Shown: piece after piece, positions 9,454 to 18,983 of the stretch | Position numbering within the stretch: the stretch's first letter is position 1 | Layout: each line of letters begins with the position of its first letter | Assembly: GCF_000179595.2 (NCBI RefSeq) | Contig: NZ_JH556653.1 | Span: 902,859-966,858 of the forward strand | Source of the DNA: Acetivibrio cellulolyticus CD2 | GTDB taxonomy: Bacteria > Bacillota > Clostridia > Acetivibrionales > Acetivibrionaceae | Reading direction: 5' to 3' | Length of the DNA stretch: 64,000 bases | Notes under the pieces: model-generated | Seen by the model: the letters and a program-made list of their open reading frames with translations, nothing else | What the model was told of the DNA's origin: nothing | Databases searched by the model: none | Made by a program: the position numbers and the translations under genes

Positions 9454-9464
9454 TGCATTTCACC

Positions 9465-9683
9465 TCACTCCATCATATCAGTAATGTCTTTCACTGTTTT
9501 GAAACCTTTGACTTCTCTGGTTGTTATAGTCTGCCCAAAACTTTCATCAAACATGGCTATTACTGATATTGCAGCCATTGAGTCCCATTCACCGAGTCTA
9601 TTTAGCTCAATATCCTCACCAAGAGTACCCTTTTCAATATCTAATACTTCTTCCAACAGATTTAGCTTTTCATCAATTGTCAT
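9465..9683 (-). CDS. Acyl carrier protein
   Basis: A 72-aa acidic helical protein with the phosphopantetheine site WDSM (Ser35), the usual size of a discrete ACP. A strong AAAGGAG precedes the ATG. It is the first gene of the ACP-KASIII-SDR group. The DSM instead of the common DSL and the location suggest a pathway-specific carrier. Confidence 0.85.
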   Translation of the reverse strand: MTIDEKLNLLEEVLDIEKGTLGEDIELNRLGEWDSMAAISVIAMFDESFGQTITTREVKGFKTVKDITDMME

Positions 9684-9891
9684 TGTTAACGCTCCTTTTT
9701 TGACTCATATTAGTTTGATAGAAATAAACTACACATAATGTTTATTTACATAATAGAATATGAATTTTTTTAAGAATGTGTGAAATATTCCATAAACTTT
9801 TAATATAAATGCCACCTAAAGATTCATTTACAGATATGTAATTATTGACCATTAAAAAGCAGACAGCTTCTTTTCAAATTTGCCATTTATT

Positions 9892-11619
9892 TTATTGCTC
9901 TTTAGAAAAAATTGCTTTTACTTTTAATAGAGATGAACAGGCTATCAAGGAAACACACCCTGTTAATATTCCAAGTAATAATCCGTTGAAAGTTCTGTTT
10001 AATGAAGTCAGTACTGGAGTAAATCCATGGCAGAAACTGTTTATAATAGATATTCCAATAATTGAAGAGAAAGTTCCCAAAAAGCTTAGAAGTTTATAGG
10101 ACACCTTTTTGGGATAAAGATACAAAAACGCAAACAGGCATGGATAGCCGATAATAAATTCCTTCGTCCTTGGTCTTGCTGACATGGTTAGTTCCAGGAA
10201 TTTTCTTAGCTCAAGCTCCATGGCGGATTCTGGCAATATATTAAAATTGCCGCTTCTTAATAAATATATATATATAAGAACAGAGATACTTAATATATAA
10301 ACAAGGTTAGAAAATATAAACTTCTTAATACCTGTACGCTTAATATCGTTTATTATTCTTTGATATACAGGGTATTGATCCTGTGAGATAAAAATAAAGT
10401 TTATATTGAACACAATCAGTGGAATAACAAACGCCTGTATAACCATGTTGAAGTTAATAAGGTGCATTGTATATCGAACATCACACATTGACGCTATTAC
10501 CGTACAAATTCCAATTCCATTAATAAAGAAAAGCCTTAATAGTGACTTACAAATACATATAAAAATATTTTTCGATGGATTTTTCAAACTATTCATAAGT
10601 ATTATACTTGATAAAGAAGGATAGATAATAGCAGCTGCAAATGCCGTCCAAATATTAGTTTCTGGTTTTATAAACTCAAATATTAAAAACCCTGCTAAAG
10701 AGGGAAGGATGATTGAAAATATAGTAATACAAGGCTTTTTAATTCCGATATAATTTATAAATAAGGCTATTGAGGCGATAAGATTAATAATAATCGGAAT
10801 ACTGTAAGGTATACCTGGAATAGTTGGATTGACCTTATTTATCGGGGTATCCATAGAAAAACCTCTTTCAGTAAGTCGTTCAGAGAGCTCTTTTGAAACT
10901 TCTAAAACGCGGTTATCAGATGTAAAATCTTTTGAGTTATAAATTGGCTCAATACAAACCAGCCTGACATTTCTGTCCATAACAGCTCTAAACCACATCA
11001 AGGAAGCATCTTGCGGAGTGGCAACTTTTGATGGATAATTTGAAATGGTAAAAGCCCTGTTTAAACTGTAGTTTGTTCCGGTTATAAGCGAATCAAGTCC
11101 CGGTATGGGGATATAACCTGTTTGTTCTTCGTTCTCCATAACAAAAAAGATAAGGTTATTTCTAATAACTAATAACCTTAATTCCTCAATATCTTCATAA
11201 CTATTCTGATTAACGGGATAAGGATTTTCTTTAATCGAATTATACAATAACAGATATCTGATTCCGTATTTTTGAATAATAGATTCCAGGCTTTTATAAT
11301 AACTTTTTGAATGGGATAAGCTGTTAAGGTTTAGTATAATTTGGAGCCCATAGCTATTTACTTTTTCACAAAGTACGGTATTTAGTCTATCAGAATTACT
11401 GCCCAAAGACTCTTCATTTAAAATAACGCTTGATATATTATATTCTCTAAGATCACCAAAGTTTAATTGATTCGATAATTTATTATTTGAAATAAACTTT
11501 TGGTAGTCACACGCCAATATAACTGAATTATTATTTATTTCATTTGACAACCTTAAACTAATTAAAGGGACTAAAAATATGGTACTTACAATTAAAACCA
11601 GCCATAAAACTTTTCGCAT
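9892..11619 (-). CDS. Polytopic membrane protein, DUF5693-like
   Basis: A 575-aa protein with an N-terminal signal-anchor helix, about 250 extracytoplasmic residues and then roughly eight hydrophobic segments. The extracytoplasmic part (LREYNISSVILNEESLG, GIRYLLLYN, MWFRAVMDRNVRLVCIEPIY) resembles the DUF5693 family of clostridia, which is often linked to cell-surface polysaccharide genes. Function unknown. It stands alone here with a weak ribosome-binding site. Confidence 0.6.
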   Translation of the reverse strand: MRKVLWLVLIVSTIFLVPLISLRLSNEINNNSVILACDYQKFISNNKLSNQLNFGDLREYNISSVILNEESLGSNSDRLNTVLCEKVNSYGLQIILNLNSLSHSKSYYKSLESIIQKYGIRYLLLYNSIKENPYPVNQNSYEDIEELRLLVIRNNLIFFVMENEEQTGYIPIPGLDSLITGTNYSLNRAFTISNYPSKVATPQDASLMWFRAVMDRNVRLVCIEPIYNSKDFTSDNRVLEVSKELSERLTERGFSMDTPINKVNPTIPGIPYSIPIIINLIASIALFINYIGIKKPCITIFSIILPSLAGFLIFEFIKPETNIWTAFAAAIIYPSLSSIILMNSLKNPSKNIFICICKSLLRLFFINGIGICTVIASMCDVRYTMHLINFNMVIQAFVIPLIVFNINFIFISQDQYPVYQRIINDIKRTGIKKFIFSNLVYILSISVLIYIYLLRSGNFNILPESAMELELRKFLELTMSARPRTKEFIIGYPCLFAFLYLYPKKVSYKLLSFLGTFSSIIGISIINSFCHGFTPVLTSLNRTFNGLLLGILTGCVSLIACSSLLKVKAIFSKEQ

Positions 11620-11751
11620 TTTTCACCAACGTCATTTACTTTATTATTCTCAGATTATAACACGGGAAGTTATTGACTTCAAATACCATGAACTGCTCTT
11701 TTATTATTTTACCAAAGGTTCCTTATCCCCCCTTATGAATTGACAAATACT

Positions 11752-11786
11752 AAAATAGCCAGAGCTGAACGCCCTGGCTATTTTTT
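11752..11786 (-). terminator. Terminator of the clp operon
   Basis: AAAATAGCCAG (11752 on) pairs with CTGGCTATTTT (11774-11784). On the minus strand the stem is followed by TTTT. It overlaps the clpC stop codon. Confidence 0.75.
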
Positions 11787-14217
11787 ATGCTTTATTCAAA
11801 ACCAAATCATCTTCCTTACTTTCAATGACTACCTTATCTCCTGCTCTAACTCTTCCCTCGAGCATTTCTTCTGCCAACTTGTCTTCCACCATGCTTTGAA
11901 TGGCTCTCCTCAGAGGCCTTGCTCCATAAAGCTGGTCAAATCCCTTCTTAGCCAGAAGCAGCTTGGCATCATCGGTAACCTCCAACGCTATGGCATTATC
12001 TTTAAGTCTCTTCGCAAGACTTTCAATCATAAGCCCTACGATACTCTTCAAGTGCTCTTCTTCTAACGGGTGGAATACAATTATCTCATCAACTCTGTTC
12101 AAAAACTCAGGTCTGAATGTATTCTTGAGCTCACCCATAACATTATTTTTCATGTCGCTATAGGTTTTTGCCTTCTCGGCATTAGCCGAACTAAATCCAA
12201 GTCTTTTTGGTTCAGTTATAAGCCTTGCTCCAACATTTGACGTCATGATAATTACTGTATTCCTGAAATCTACAACTCTTCCCTGCGAATCGGTCAGCCT
12301 TCCATCTTCAAGAATCTGAAGCAGTATGTTAAAGACATCAGGATGAGCTTTCTCAATCTCATCAAACAAAACCACTGAATATGGCTTCCTTCTTACTTTC
12401 TCAGTAAGCTGTCCACCTTCTTCATATCCTACATATCCCGGAGGTGATCCAACCAAACGTGATACGCTGTGTTTTTCCATATACTCGGACATATCAATTC
12501 TAGTTATAGAGTTTTCATCTCCAAATAATGCTTCTGCAAGAGCCTTACTAAGTTCCGTCTTACCAACCCCCGTAGGGCCCAGGAATATAAACGAACCTAC
12601 AGGACGTTTCGGGTCTTTAAGCCCTACCCTTCCTCTTCTAATAGCTTTAGATATAGCCTTAACCGCTTCTTCCTGTCCAATTACCCTGTTATGGAGAGTT
12701 TCTTCCATCTTCATAAGTCTTTCTGACTCTTCTTCAGCAAGACGCTTAACAGGTATGCCGGTCCAGTCAGCAACAATTCCAGCAACTTCTTCTTCTGTAA
12801 CCGTATCGGTTGTAGTCTGGTTTTTTTGCTGCCAATCATTTTTCGCTTTATCAAGCTCGTTCTTCAGCCTTTGTTCTTCGTCCCTTATCCTGGCTGCTTT
12901 TTCAAACTCTTGACATATTATAGAATCTTCTTTTTCTTTCCTTAACTTTTCTACCTGTTCTTCAAGCTGTTTTAAATCCGGCGGAGCTGTAAATGACTTA
13001 AGTCTTACCCTCGATGCTGCTTCATCAATTAAGTCTATGGCTTTATCGGGTAAGAAACGCTCTGTTATATACCTATCCGAAAGCTTTACAGCGGCTACAA
13101 GTGCTTCATCAGTTATCTTAACCCTATGGTGCGCTTCATATTTATCCCTTACACCTTTTAAAATCTCTATAGCTTCTTCCTTTGAAGGTTCTCCTACCGT
13201 AATAGGCTGGAACCTTCTTTCCAATGCAGCATCCTTTTCTATATGCTTCCTGTATTCATCAAGTGTTGTTGCACCTATAACCTGTATTTCACCTCTTGCA
13301 AGAGAAGGCTTTAAAATATTTGAAGCATCGATAGCACCTTCTGCTGCACCGGCTCCAATAATTGTGTGCATTTCATCAATAAACAGAATTACATTTCCCG
13401 CCTTTTTAATCTCTTCAAGAGCCTTTTTAAGCCTTTCTTCAAACTCACCTCTGTACTTTGCTCCTGCCACCATAGATGACAGATCTAAAGTCACCACTCT
13501 TTTATCTTTCAACATTTCCGGAATATTGCCTTCAACTATCTTCTGTGCCAATCCTTCAGCAATAGCTGTCTTTCCAACACCAGGCTCACCTATGAGACAA
13601 GGGTTATTTTTTGTTCTTCTGCTCAATATCTGTATTACTCTTTCTATTTCCTTATCTCTTCCGATTACCGGATCAAACTTTGCCTCTCTTGCCATATCAG
13701 TTAAGTCTCTTCCAAACTGATTCAGCGTTGGTGTATTTGAACTGGTAGCATTATTCTTAGGAACGCCCGATGTACCTGGCGCTTCTTCACTAAACATTTT
13801 TACAACCTCAGAATAGAGTTTTTGCGGTTCAAGTCCCAAATCCATCAGAATCCTTACTGCTACACTTTCGCCTTCTTTCAATATGCCAACCAGAAGATGT
13901 TCAGTTCCGATATAATTGTGGCCCATCCTTCTCGCTTCTCTAAAGCTGAGTTCAAGGACTCTTTTAGTTCTGGGCGTAAACCCTAACGGCTGTTCACCAG
14001 TTGAATCTCCATGGCCTATTAATTCTTCTATCTCTTTAAGAACTTTATCTTCAGTAATACCTTGATTTTGCAATACCTTGGCAGCTACTCCGCTTCCTTC
14101 TTTAATTAATCCCAGCAGCAAATGCTCTGTACCAACATAATTATGACCAAGGGTCATTGCACTTTCCTGCGAAAGACTTACTGCTTTCTCTGCTTTTTCA
14201 GTAAAACGTCCATACAT
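11785..14217 (-). CDS. clpC: ATP-dependent Clp protease ATPase subunit ClpC
   Basis: An 810-aa Hsp100 unfoldase. It has two N-terminal Clp_N repeats ([26 protein letters not shown]), a first AAA+ module with GEPGVGKTA, a UVR-type middle region ([16 protein letters not shown]) and a second AAA+ module with GPTGVGKTE. ClpC unfolds substrates, including phosphoarginine-tagged ones, for ClpP. The ATG at 14217 follows AAGGAGG by 8 nt and is preferred over the TTG two codons earlier. It is the last gene of ctsR-mcsA-mcsB-clpC, after an unusual 185-bp gap with two hairpins. Confidence 0.97.
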   Translation of the reverse strand: MYGRFTEKAEKAVSLSQESAMTLGHNYVGTEHLLLGLIKEGSGVAAKVLQNQGITEDKVLKEIEELIGHGDSTGEQPLGFTPRTKRVLELSFREARRMGHNYIGTEHLLVGILKEGESVAVRILMDLGLEPQKLYSEVVKMFSEEAPGTSGVPKNNATSSNTPTLNQFGRDLTDMAREAKFDPVIGRDKEIERVIQILSRRTKNNPCLIGEPGVGKTAIAEGLAQKIVEGNIPEMLKDKRVVTLDLSSMVAGAKYRGEFEERLKKALEEIKKAGNVILFIDEMHTIIGAGAAEGAIDASNILKPSLARGEIQVIGATTLDEYRKHIEKDAALERRFQPITVGEPSKEEAIEILKGVRDKYEAHHRVKITDEALVAAVKLSDRYITERFLPDKAIDLIDEAASRVRLKSFTAPPDLKQLEEQVEKLRKEKEDSIICQEFEKAARIRDEEQRLKNELDKAKNDWQQKNQTTTDTVTEEEVAGIVADWTGIPVKRLAEEESERLMKMEETLHNRVIGQEEAVKAISKAIRRGRVGLKDPKRPVGSFIFLGPTGVGKTELSKALAEALFGDENSITRIDMSEYMEKHSVSRLVGSPPGYVGYEEGGQLTEKVRRKPYSVVLFDEIEKAHPDVFNILLQILEDGRLTDSQGRVVDFRNTVIIMTSNVGARLITEPKRLGFSSANAEKAKTYSDMKNNVMGELKNTFRPEFLNRVDEIIVFHPLEEEHLKSIVGLMIESLAKRLKDNAIALEVTDDAKLLLAKKGFDQLYGARPLRRAIQSMVEDKLAEEMLEGRVRAGDKVVIESKEDDLVLNKA

Positions 14218-14263
14218 ATTCAAATCCTCCTTCGTATTAAATTGTCATGTTGTTGTCTACTAT

Positions 14264-14307
14264 AGATGAAAAACTCTAAAATTATATTTAAAGGATGTTT
14301 TTCATCT
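14264..14307. repeat. 11-bp perfect inverted repeat upstream of clpC
   Basis: AGATGAAAAAC (14264-14274) and GTTTTTCATCT (14297-14307) can form a hairpin in the mcsB-clpC spacer. There is no T-run right after it on the minus strand, so attenuation or RNA processing is as likely as termination. Confidence 0.5.
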
Positions 14308-14311
14308 AAAT

Positions 14312-14361
14312 TAGATAACGTTTAAGTGATATATAGATTTAACTTAACTTTTCGTTATCTA
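14312..14361. repeat. Second hairpin in the mcsB-clpC spacer
   Basis: TAGATAACG (14312-14320) pairs with CGTTATCTA (14353-14361), with a further inner TTTAAGT/ACTTAA pairing. The AGATAACG core also begins the inverted repeat at 3770. Confidence 0.45.
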
Positions 14362-14402
14362 TATGTTTATCGCCAAAATATCCCAAGCACAACACTATAT
14401 AT

Positions 14403-15425
14403 TCAATTTAATTTTTCTCGTATCATTTCGGCCCTTCTAATATCCCTTTCATCAGGACTTAAAGTTTTGGCGAAACTCATCTGCAAATTCGCCGGCTGAA
14501 TCTTAAGAAGTATCTCGTTAAGCTTACTTACTTCTATGTCTTTAATTATTCCCATATCTACGCCAAGTCTAACATCAGAAATTAATTTAAAGCTCTCTTC
14601 CGAAGAAATAATTCTCGCGTTAGATAGTGTGCCTAAAGACCGGTAAATTTTATCTTCAAACCTGAAAGGATTTTGCTTGTACAACTCCGACCTTAATATC
14701 CTTTCCTGATTAATAATCTGGTTTCCAATATTCATGATATTATTTATAATCTCTTCTTCAGATTGCCCTAATGTGATCTGATTAGATATCTGAAATAAAT
14801 TACCGGAAGCCTCACTGTTTTCTCCATAAATCCCTCTAACTGCTATACCAAGCTTGCCGCAAATCTCCAACATCCCTTTTATATAACCTGTCATTGTAAG
14901 TGCCGGAAGATGCAACATTGCTGACGCTCTAATACCCGTTCCCACATTTGTCGGGCAACAAGTCAGATAACCATACTTCTCACTGAATGAGTAATCTATA
15001 TTTTCCTCAAGCAAACTATCTATTCTATTACAAAGTTCCCAAGCCTTATCAAGCTGCAGGCCTGAAAACAGACATTGAATTCTAAGGTGATCTTCTTCAT
15101 TTATCATAATACTTATCTTTTCATCACTGCTGATTATTGCAGCACTTTCAGTTCTTCCTCCAGCAAGGTTTGGACTTATAAGATGCTTTTCCACCAGAAC
15201 CTGTTTGTCAATAGGGTTCATCTTCTGCATATCTTTAAATTCAAAATCGCTAGTTGCAGTGCTGCTATTAAAAATAGCATCCTTCACTTTTTCTATTACT
15301 TTTTCTCCCTCCTCCCTATTCATCTTAAAAGGAAAAGGAATGTCCTTAAAATTACGTGCCAATCGCACTCTACTGCTCATAACTACATCCGATTCAGGTC
15401 CCTTTTCATAATACCAACCTTCCAT
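14403..15425 (-). CDS. mcsB: Protein arginine kinase McsB
   Basis: A 340-aa guanidino-kinase-fold enzyme. It has SSRVRLARNF near the N-terminus, NEEDHLRIQ and the catalytic-cysteine block CPTNVGTG. McsB phosphorylates arginines, inactivating CtsR and tagging proteins for ClpCP. GGAGGTGG precedes the ATG. It lies 27 bp after mcsA. Confidence 0.96.
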   Translation of the reverse strand: MEGWYYEKGPESDVVMSSRVRLARNFKDIPFPFKMNREEGEKVIEKVKDAIFNSSTATSDFEFKDMQKMNPIDKQVLVEKHLISPNLAGGRTESAAIISSDEKISIMINEEDHLRIQCLFSGLQLDKAWELCNRIDSLLEENIDYSFSEKYGYLTCCPTNVGTGIRASAMLHLPALTMTGYIKGMLEICGKLGIAVRGIYGENSEASGNLFQISNQITLGQSEEEIINNIMNIGNQIINQERILRSELYKQNPFRFEDKIYRSLGTLSNARIISSEESFKLISDVRLGVDMGIIKDIEVSKLNEILLKIQPANLQMSFAKTLSPDERDIRRAEMIREKLN

Positions 15426-15452
15426 AAGTCCACCTCCAAATCCTGCTTCAAA

Positions 15453-15947
15453 CTATGATGCACTGCTTTCCAATGCTCTAATCTTATCCCTTATTTCCGC
15501 CGCCTTTTCATACTCTTCACTTTTTACTGCCTTATCCAGCTGCTCCTTCAAAGAATCTATTTCCTTTGAGACTTTAACAGTCTCATAAACCTTTTTGGGC
15601 ACCTTTCCATGATATTGAAGATTTCCATGTAATCTTTTCAAAATCGGCATTAACTTATCTCCGTAAACCTGATAACAGTTTTCACAACCAAGCTTGCCTA
15701 TCTTTTTAAATTCTTCGTAACTCATTCCGCATTTATCGCATACAAGTTGCTGTTCTGCAACTGATGGTCTTACCGGGAAGCCAATCAGTCCTGAGAAAAA
15801 GTCGTTAACACTAAGCGGAGATCCAATTATTATCTTTCCTTCATCCCTAGCGCATTGTTCGCAAAGATAAATTACATTTTTAGCGTTGTTTATAACTTGT
15901 GTAACTTGTATATTGGCGACCCTCTTTTGACAATTCTGGCACAACAT
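15453..15947 (-). CDS. mcsA: McsA, zinc-binding activator of McsB
   Basis: A 164-aa protein with four CxxC pairs (CQNC, CEQC, CDKC, CENC) that should bind zinc, and a C-terminal UVR motif (EEYEKAAEIRDKI). In Firmicutes McsA binds and activates McsB. The ATG at 15947 has AAAGGAG 8 nt upstream; an in-frame GTG six codons earlier overlaps that site and is rejected. Confidence 0.95.
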   Translation of the reverse strand: MLCQNCQKRVANIQVTQVINNAKNVIYLCEQCARDEGKIIIGSPLSVNDFFSGLIGFPVRPSVAEQQLVCDKCGMSYEEFKKIGKLGCENCYQVYGDKLMPILKRLHGNLQYHGKVPKKVYETVKVSKEIDSLKEQLDKAVKSEEYEKAAEIRDKIRALESSAS

Positions 15948-16130
15948 ATGCCTCACTCCTTTCACAGGACTTCCTAGCGCTTTTTAACATTACTAATATC
16001 TAATAAAGTTTATTTACCAATCCGCTTAATAATACCACCAGACTAAATGAATGCTCCCGCTCTTTGCATGACAATTTGCCATCAAGTAAGCCTTATGCTA
16101 AAAAGCATTGGAAGTTATATTTCATCTTTC

Positions 16131-16592
16131 CTAAACCAACAGACTGACCAACATATTTTTCAATATACTTGCTCTTATATTTCCTCTATGCTCCACAGGC
16201 ACAAGTGACAATGCCTTGTCACTTGTAGCCGCTTTCAGAAGCAATCCATCCCTTTCGGAAATAACGCTATAGTCTACGAAATTGTTTATAAATACCAGTG
16301 CTGACTGTTGTGAGATATTGTCTCCCATTGAATTGATAATGTGCATAAGATAATTCTTACCTTTATGCTCTATACTAACCCTTCTAATACTTATATGCCC
16401 GCCACCGCCACGTCTGCTCTCAACATAATAACCTCTTTCGGTGGTAAACCTGGTATCTATAACATAATTAATCTGAGAAGGTACACAATTAAACTGGTTG
16501 GCAAGCTCGTTTCTCTGAATTTCAATAGTCCCATCAGTGTCACTGATTAACTGTTTTATAAAAGATTCTATTAAGTCACTAAGTTTTGCCAT
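16131..16592 (-). CDS. ctsR: Transcriptional repressor CtsR
   Basis: A 153-aa repressor, the usual CtsR length when started at the ATG at 16592 (MAKLSDLIESFIKQL). The winged helix includes CVPSQINYVIDTRF, and the glycine-rich wing that reads the DNA is RRGGGGHI. The frame is open 30 codons further upstream, but that stretch contains the promoter and operator. First gene of the operon, autoregulated. Confidence 0.96.
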   Translation of the reverse strand: MAKLSDLIESFIKQLISDTDGTIEIQRNELANQFNCVPSQINYVIDTRFTTERGYYVESRRGGGGHISIRRVSIEHKGKNYLMHIINSMGDNISQQSALVFINNFVDYSVISERDGLLLKAATSDKALSLVPVEHRGNIRASILKNMLVSLLV

Positions 16593-16614
16593 GTGCATCA
16601 CCTTCCGCATTGAT

Positions 16615-16631
16615 TTTGACTTTCTTTGACT
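16615..16631 (-). promoter_or_regulatory. CtsR operator
   Basis: On the minus strand AGTCAAA-GAA-AGTCAAA is a direct heptad repeat with a 3-bp spacer, matching the known CtsR box. It lies between the -10 box and the ctsR start, which fits autorepression. Confidence 0.9.
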
Positions 16632-16640
16632 TTCAATAAT

Positions 16641-16669
16641 ATTATAAAATATTTCCTTCCTGTCTTCAA
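16641..16669 (-). promoter_or_regulatory. Sigma-A promoter of the ctsR operon
   Basis: TTGAAG (16669-16664) and TATAAT (16646-16641) on the minus strand are separated by exactly 17 bp, directly upstream of the CtsR operator. Confidence 0.85.
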
Positions 16670-16751
16670 CAAGGCAAAACACAAAAAATAGCTAAAAATA
16701 TCCGAATAATTAAAATATATCACTCTTATTAATAATTATTTAGCCAAACTT

Positions 16752-16949
16752 CTAATTGCTTTTCTTATTGTCTTTCTTAACTTTATCATCTGGAGATACT
16801 TCCTCAGTAACCTCGGCTAAATATCTTGCCCTATTCCGTTGTCTATCAGGTGTCATCCATTGGTCAAATGATGATATAAACTCACCATACATTGTTACAT
16901 CTTCAATTCTTTCATCTTTGATATTAGTTTTATTGTTTTTATTTGCCAT
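16752..16949 (-). CDS. 65-aa hydrophilic protein of unknown function
   Basis: A small charged protein (MANKNNKTNIKDERIEDV..., lysine-rich end) with no membrane segment. GAGGAG lies 11 nt before the ATG at 16949, and that ribosome-binding site is inside one arm of an 18-bp perfect inverted repeat. It follows the membrane-protein gene at 17034 on the same strand. I do not recognise a family. Confidence 0.6.
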   Translation of the reverse strand: MANKNNKTNIKDERIEDVTMYGEFISSFDQWMTPDRQRNRARYLAEVTEEVSPDDKVKKDNKKSN

Positions 16950-16953
16950 AATT

Positions 16954-17008
16954 AAATACACTCCTCTGAAATAAATATTTAATTTATTTTTTTCAGAGGA
17001 GTGTATTT
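16954..17008 (-). promoter_or_regulatory. 18-bp perfect inverted repeat hiding a ribosome-binding site
   Basis: AAATACACTCCTCTGAAA at 16954-16971 is the exact reverse complement of 16991-17008, with a 19-nt AT-rich loop. In the minus-strand RNA the 3' arm contains the GAGGAG Shine-Dalgarno of the 65-aa gene. There is no following T-run, so translation control (thermosensor, anti-SD or protein operator) is favoured over termination. Confidence 0.7.
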
Positions 17009-17033
17009 GTATACTGAAACTTTTTGAAAGCAA

Positions 17034-17750
17034 TTATTTGGGAATATTCATAATAATTCCAAGTACGGCCAATATTACAGGCTGATGTATAATATATACA
17101 TATAGCGAATTTCTTCCAATGAAATTTACAAATCTACTTTTGATGGTAAATGGAAAAATACTTTTCTTCTCTTTATAAAGTATCCTGCTCAAACCCATTC
17201 CCAATAAAAATGCCCACGCATAAGGAAAAATAGGATAATAATCCGAGGATGTAAACTCAGAATTGTACAATCCGAACATACACAAATAATTATTGGTAAC
17301 TTTAATGTTAGGCAGTATAGACGTTGTGGCAGCGATAACCGCTGTGGCAGCAATAACCGCACTTAAAACAAACAGCCACGGAGTAGGAAGTTTCTTTAAC
17401 AAAGGCGAAGCAATCATACAAACTCCAATAAAGTGCAAAATACCAAACACAATAAAAAACTCCGGATTAATCAAATAGGTTACAGCCGTTATTCCTAAAG
17501 CAATAGAAAAAACTAAAAATCCACGTTTAAGGCTGCTCCGGCTAAAAGCTGTACTGATACCTGAAACCATAATAAATGAATTGCCGACTATTTTTACGAT
17601 CACATCATTAATCCCACCATCATAATTAAGATTCATACCATAAAAACACTGCAGATCGAAAACCACGTGCAAATATATCATTGCAAGGATCAGTAAGCCT
17701 CGTAAAAAGTCTATCTCCCAAACGCGTCCTTTTTTCTTGATGTCCGTCAT
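17034..17750 (-). CDS. DUF1624-like membrane protein (acyltransferase-type fold)
   Basis: A 238-aa protein with about seven membrane segments. The N-terminal signature (RVWEIDFLRGLLILAMIYLHVVFDL) is typical of DUF1624 / heparan-glucosaminide-acetyltransferase-like proteins, which may move acyl groups across the membrane. GAGGGAG lies 9 nt before the ATG at 17750. The substrate is not known. Confidence 0.75.
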   Translation of the reverse strand: MTDIKKKGRVWEIDFLRGLLILAMIYLHVVFDLQCFYGMNLNYDGGINDVIVKIVGNSFIMVSGISTAFSRSSLKRGFLVFSIALGITAVTYLINPEFFIVFGILHFIGVCMIASPLLKKLPTPWLFVLSAVIAATAVIAATTSILPNIKVTNNYLCMFGLYNSEFTSSDYYPIFPYAWAFLLGMGLSRILYKEKKSIFPFTIKSRFVNFIGRNSLYVYIIHQPVILAVLGIIMNIPK

Positions 17751-17831
17751 TCGTACAAGCTCCCTCGTTTTTAGCTTAATCATACCACAAATTGCCGCAT
17801 TAGCAAGGGTGTTTTTGGAAACCTCCTACTG

Positions 17832-18983
17832 CTAGTCTAGGAGAATTTCTCTTTTATAGACAGCTTTTCCCTCCATCTTCTGCTGGCTTTTTTCTTTCAA
17901 AGTATCAATACCATCAGTACCTATATAAATAGATAACTTAGTCAATTTTTTACCCTTTACCGCAAAAACCTCTGTTGCTCCATTTTGTTCATTAAAATCA
18001 AGTCTATTGCCATCTTGATCAAAAATAGTAATCGCAAATTCTGCCAACTTGGATTTAGCGATATTTTCCATCTCTTTTTCAATATCAATAGGTTGTTTTC
18101 CATCTGCTACAAGTTTTTCCGACGCTATTTTAAATCTCTCATAGTACCCTTCAATTTCTTTTTGAGAAAGCTCTCTAGTTGGTATAATCGAATCTACTTT
18201 CACTTCATATGGCGTAACAATTATATTTTTAATGCCATAGCCAACTGAATTTTTTTCGTTTACTTCTATTGTCCGTGTATTATCTCTATCAACAGTAATC
18301 GGTAGTATAAAATCCCACTGCCCGTCAATCTTTAACATAGAAAACCCGTCCGCTTGATCAGCCCATATTTTACTAAATGAAAGATATAAATCAAATGAAT
18401 CTAAAGCTTTATCGGAAATGCTGGTCAAATCCAACTTTATCATTCCTTCAAAAGCATTCTTATCAACTTGTGTACCTTCTATATGGTTGTTCATTAACTG
18501 CTTTTTCTGTCCATCTACTCCAATCCCCCAATTTCCTTCTGTATATAAGAACTGATGAGTTAAAGGGCCTTCTGCACCACTATATAAACTTGCCACTTCT
18601 CCAAATGATTTACTATTTTTTATTAGAAATGAAATGTACGCTGAACTTCCATCACAATAAATTTCCGATGCAGTCATTTTGAGCCCGTTATCCTCTGCTG
18701 TTTTGTATGTACTTTGAGCTTTAGAAGAATAATCTCCCGAAAACACTACTTTTCTTTCAACATTAGCAAATATTCTTCCTAAAATAGGCAGTTTTGAAGC
18801 CAATGCAGGATTTGCGGCACAGATGGCTATTGATACTATAACTGCAGCCGCCGTCCCAAGGACTCCTATCCTTTTGAACTTTCTCCTCTTATGAATTTTT
18901 CTTACTTCTCTCATGCTGCTTTCAATTACTTCATCCAGTCTATCCGGAATCGGAATAAAAATATGGTCAAATTTATCCTTCAT
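17832..18983 (-). CDS. DUF4179 transmembrane anti-sigma factor
   Basis: A 383-aa protein with a cytoplasmic N-terminus of about 40 residues, one membrane helix (about 42-62, VLGTAAAVIVSIAICAA) and a large external domain of the DUF4179 type. It overlaps the sigma-factor gene by 11 bp and has AAGGAGG before its ATG, so the two are translationally coupled. It should hold the partner ECF sigma factor inactive until an envelope signal arrives. Confidence 0.82.
   Translation of the reverse strand: MKDKFDHIFIPIPDRLDEVIESSMREVRKIHKRRKFKRIGVLGTAAAVIVSIAICAANPALASKLPILGRIFANVERKVVFSGDYSSKAQSTYKTAEDNGLKMTASEIYCDGSSAYISFLIKNSKSFGEVASLYSGAEGPLTHQFLYTEGNWGIGVDGQKKQLMNNHIEGTQVDKNAFEGMIKLDLTSISDKALDSFDLYLSFSKIWADQADGFSMLKIDGQWDFILPITVDRDNTRTIEVNEKNSVGYGIKNIIVTPYEVKVDSIIPTRELSQKEIEGYYERFKIASEKLVADGKQPIDIEKEMENIAKSKLAEFAITIFDQDGNRLDFNEQNGATEVFAVKGKKLTKLSIYIGTDGIDTLKEKSQQKMEGKAVYKREILLD

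Noticed and set aside
9892..11619. Membrane protein as part of the acyl cluster
   Set aside because: It is separated from the ACP gene by 208 bp, has a weak start, and resembles a cell-surface DUF family rather than a transporter for a small molecule.
12000..13720. Long plus-strand open frames inside clpC
   Set aside because: They are antisense to highly conserved AAA+ sequence and have no start signals.
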